Below, one piece after another: positions 31,132 to 31,784 of a DNA stretch of 31,784 bases (position 1 is its first letter; every line of letters starts with the position of its first letter). The notes beneath the pieces were generated by a model. The model had not been told where the DNA came from. It made no database searches and was given only the letters and a program-made list of their open reading frames with translations. The stretch lies in NCBI GenBank assembly GCA_964608095.1, contig CAZSMK010000120.1, positions 1-31,784 of the forward strand, in the 5' to 3' direction. The position numbers and the translations under genes were made by a program. This DNA comes from CAZSMK01 sp964608095. GTDB taxonomy: Bacteria > Sumerlaeota > Sumerlaeia > MWCT01 > JAGHBZ01.

Positions 31132-31784
31132 ATGAACACTCAAAACCACGATGAAAAACAAAAAATCGACACCATGGGAGGGCAAGCGGTTATTGAAGGC
31201 GTCTTAATGAGGAGCCCCTATGGTTACGCCGTGGCTGTGCGTAAACTGCATAACCAGGAGATCGCCGTAAAATCGGTCCCCTACACTCCAATAACCAAAC
31301 GCCTGAAAATCCTCGGACTCCCTTTCCTGAGAGGAGTGGTTTCTCTTTTCGAAATGCTCATTATCGGAATTAAGTCTTTGAACATCTCCTTTAAAGAATG
31401 GGAGGACTCTATGCGGATTATGGAGGAGCAAAAGAAGGGCGAGAGCGAACAAAAAGAAATTAAAGAACGAAAAAGAAGCAAAGGTGAATCCCTGTCAATC
31501 GCAGGAGCTATGGCGTTAGGATTGATCCTGGCTATCTTTATGCTGGTGGTGCTTCCGAACATTATGACCTCCTTAGTGGGAAAAGTGTTGCCGCATTCAA
31601 CTCCTACCGAAGTAGTCCGGGTCGATACGCTGGAAGGCGAAGAAGAATATGCGCCGTCGGAAAAAAGCGCTCTTATAGAGGAGCAACAACCTTTTCTCTA
31701 CAACCTTATTGCGGGATTTTTCAGGGCGTGTATAATTGTGGGATATATTTATTTCATATCATTGATGAAAGATATAAGACGTAT
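31132..31784 (+). CDS. DUF1385 membrane protein (partial, runs off the window)
   Basis: An open frame from the ATG at 31132 runs to the window end (217 complete codons). Residues 16-26 read GGQAVIEGVLM, the hallmark of the DUF1385 family, followed by 'KILGLPFLRGVVSLFEMLIIG', a charged stretch rich in Lys/Glu, and two hydrophobic helices (about 124-150 and the last ~25 residues). In many bacteria this family lies next to rpmE/prfA, which would be off the right edge, but that is only expectation. Function is not established; it is a polytopic membrane protein possibly using metal. It probably shares a transcript with the methyltransferase. Confidence 0.88.
   Translation, partial: MNTQNHDEKQKIDTMGGQAVIEGVLMRSPYGYAVAVRKLHNQEIAVKSVPYTPITKRLKILGLPFLRGVVSLFEMLIIGIKSLNISFKEWEDSMRIMEEQKKGESEQKEIKERKRSKGESLSIAGAMALGLILAIFMLVVLPNIMTSLVGKVLPHSTPTEVVRVDTLEGEEEYAPSEKSALIEEQQPFLYNLIAGFFRACIIVGYIYFISLMKDIRR

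Overview
The window looks like a piece of chromosome from an uncultivated, probably diderm (Gram-negative-type) bacterium with mid-range GC. The evidence is two N-terminal lipobox lipoproteins, a PilT-type pilus retraction ATPase, an O-antigen-ligase/Wzy-type membrane protein, type I signal peptidase and many TPR proteins. The phylum cannot be fixed from this sequence. I see no rRNA, tRNA, CRISPR array, prophage or insertion sequence. Gene order looks like ordinary chromosome carrying short operons on both strands.

Layout. 1-2044 (minus): folC, a small zinc-ribbon protein, and the start of a membrane-anchored protein that runs off the left edge. 2062-4275 (plus): a two-lipoprotein operon (a duplicated BamE-like protein and a TPR lipoprotein) plus a 74-residue protein, then pilT (4487-5533). 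5548-6315 (minus): two small hypotheticals. 6316-6782: a structured divergent intergenic region with hairpins and a 9-nt tandem repeat. 6783-12215 (plus): a barrel-type putative glycosidase, a radical SAM/metallo-hydrolase pair, trpD and ruvB. 12224-16026 (minus): a membrane-anchored hypothetical, a CPBP protease, lepB and a DUF819 membrane protein. 16201-20622 (plus): a YdjM-like membrane protein with a zinc-binding tail, a TPR membrane protein, a Wzy/WaaL-TPR protein and a nucleoside deoxyribosyltransferase-like protein. 20819-25404 (plus): a secreted TPR protein and a GH38 alpha-mannosidase homologue. 25451-27820 (minus): an ABC-2 exporter operon in which one of two permease genes has collapsed. 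28339-31784 (plus): a B12-type radical SAM protein, a zinc-ribbon methyltransferase and the start of a DUF1385 protein.

Most striking observations. (1) The GH38 protein carries Cys127 where family members have the catalytic aspartate nucleophile, while the other zinc and active-site residues remain. (2) A permease gene has been reduced to a start codon plus its last ~70 codons between an intact ABC ATPase and an intact second permease. (3) A perfect 11-bp inverted repeat overlaps the Shine-Dalgarno sequence of the TPR membrane protein gene. (4) Two distant intergenic regions carry the same 9-nt tandem repeat. (5) The radical SAM protein at 8046 has a CX4CX2C cluster motif instead of CX3CX2C. 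All functional statements rest on motif recognition by eye; no database search was run.
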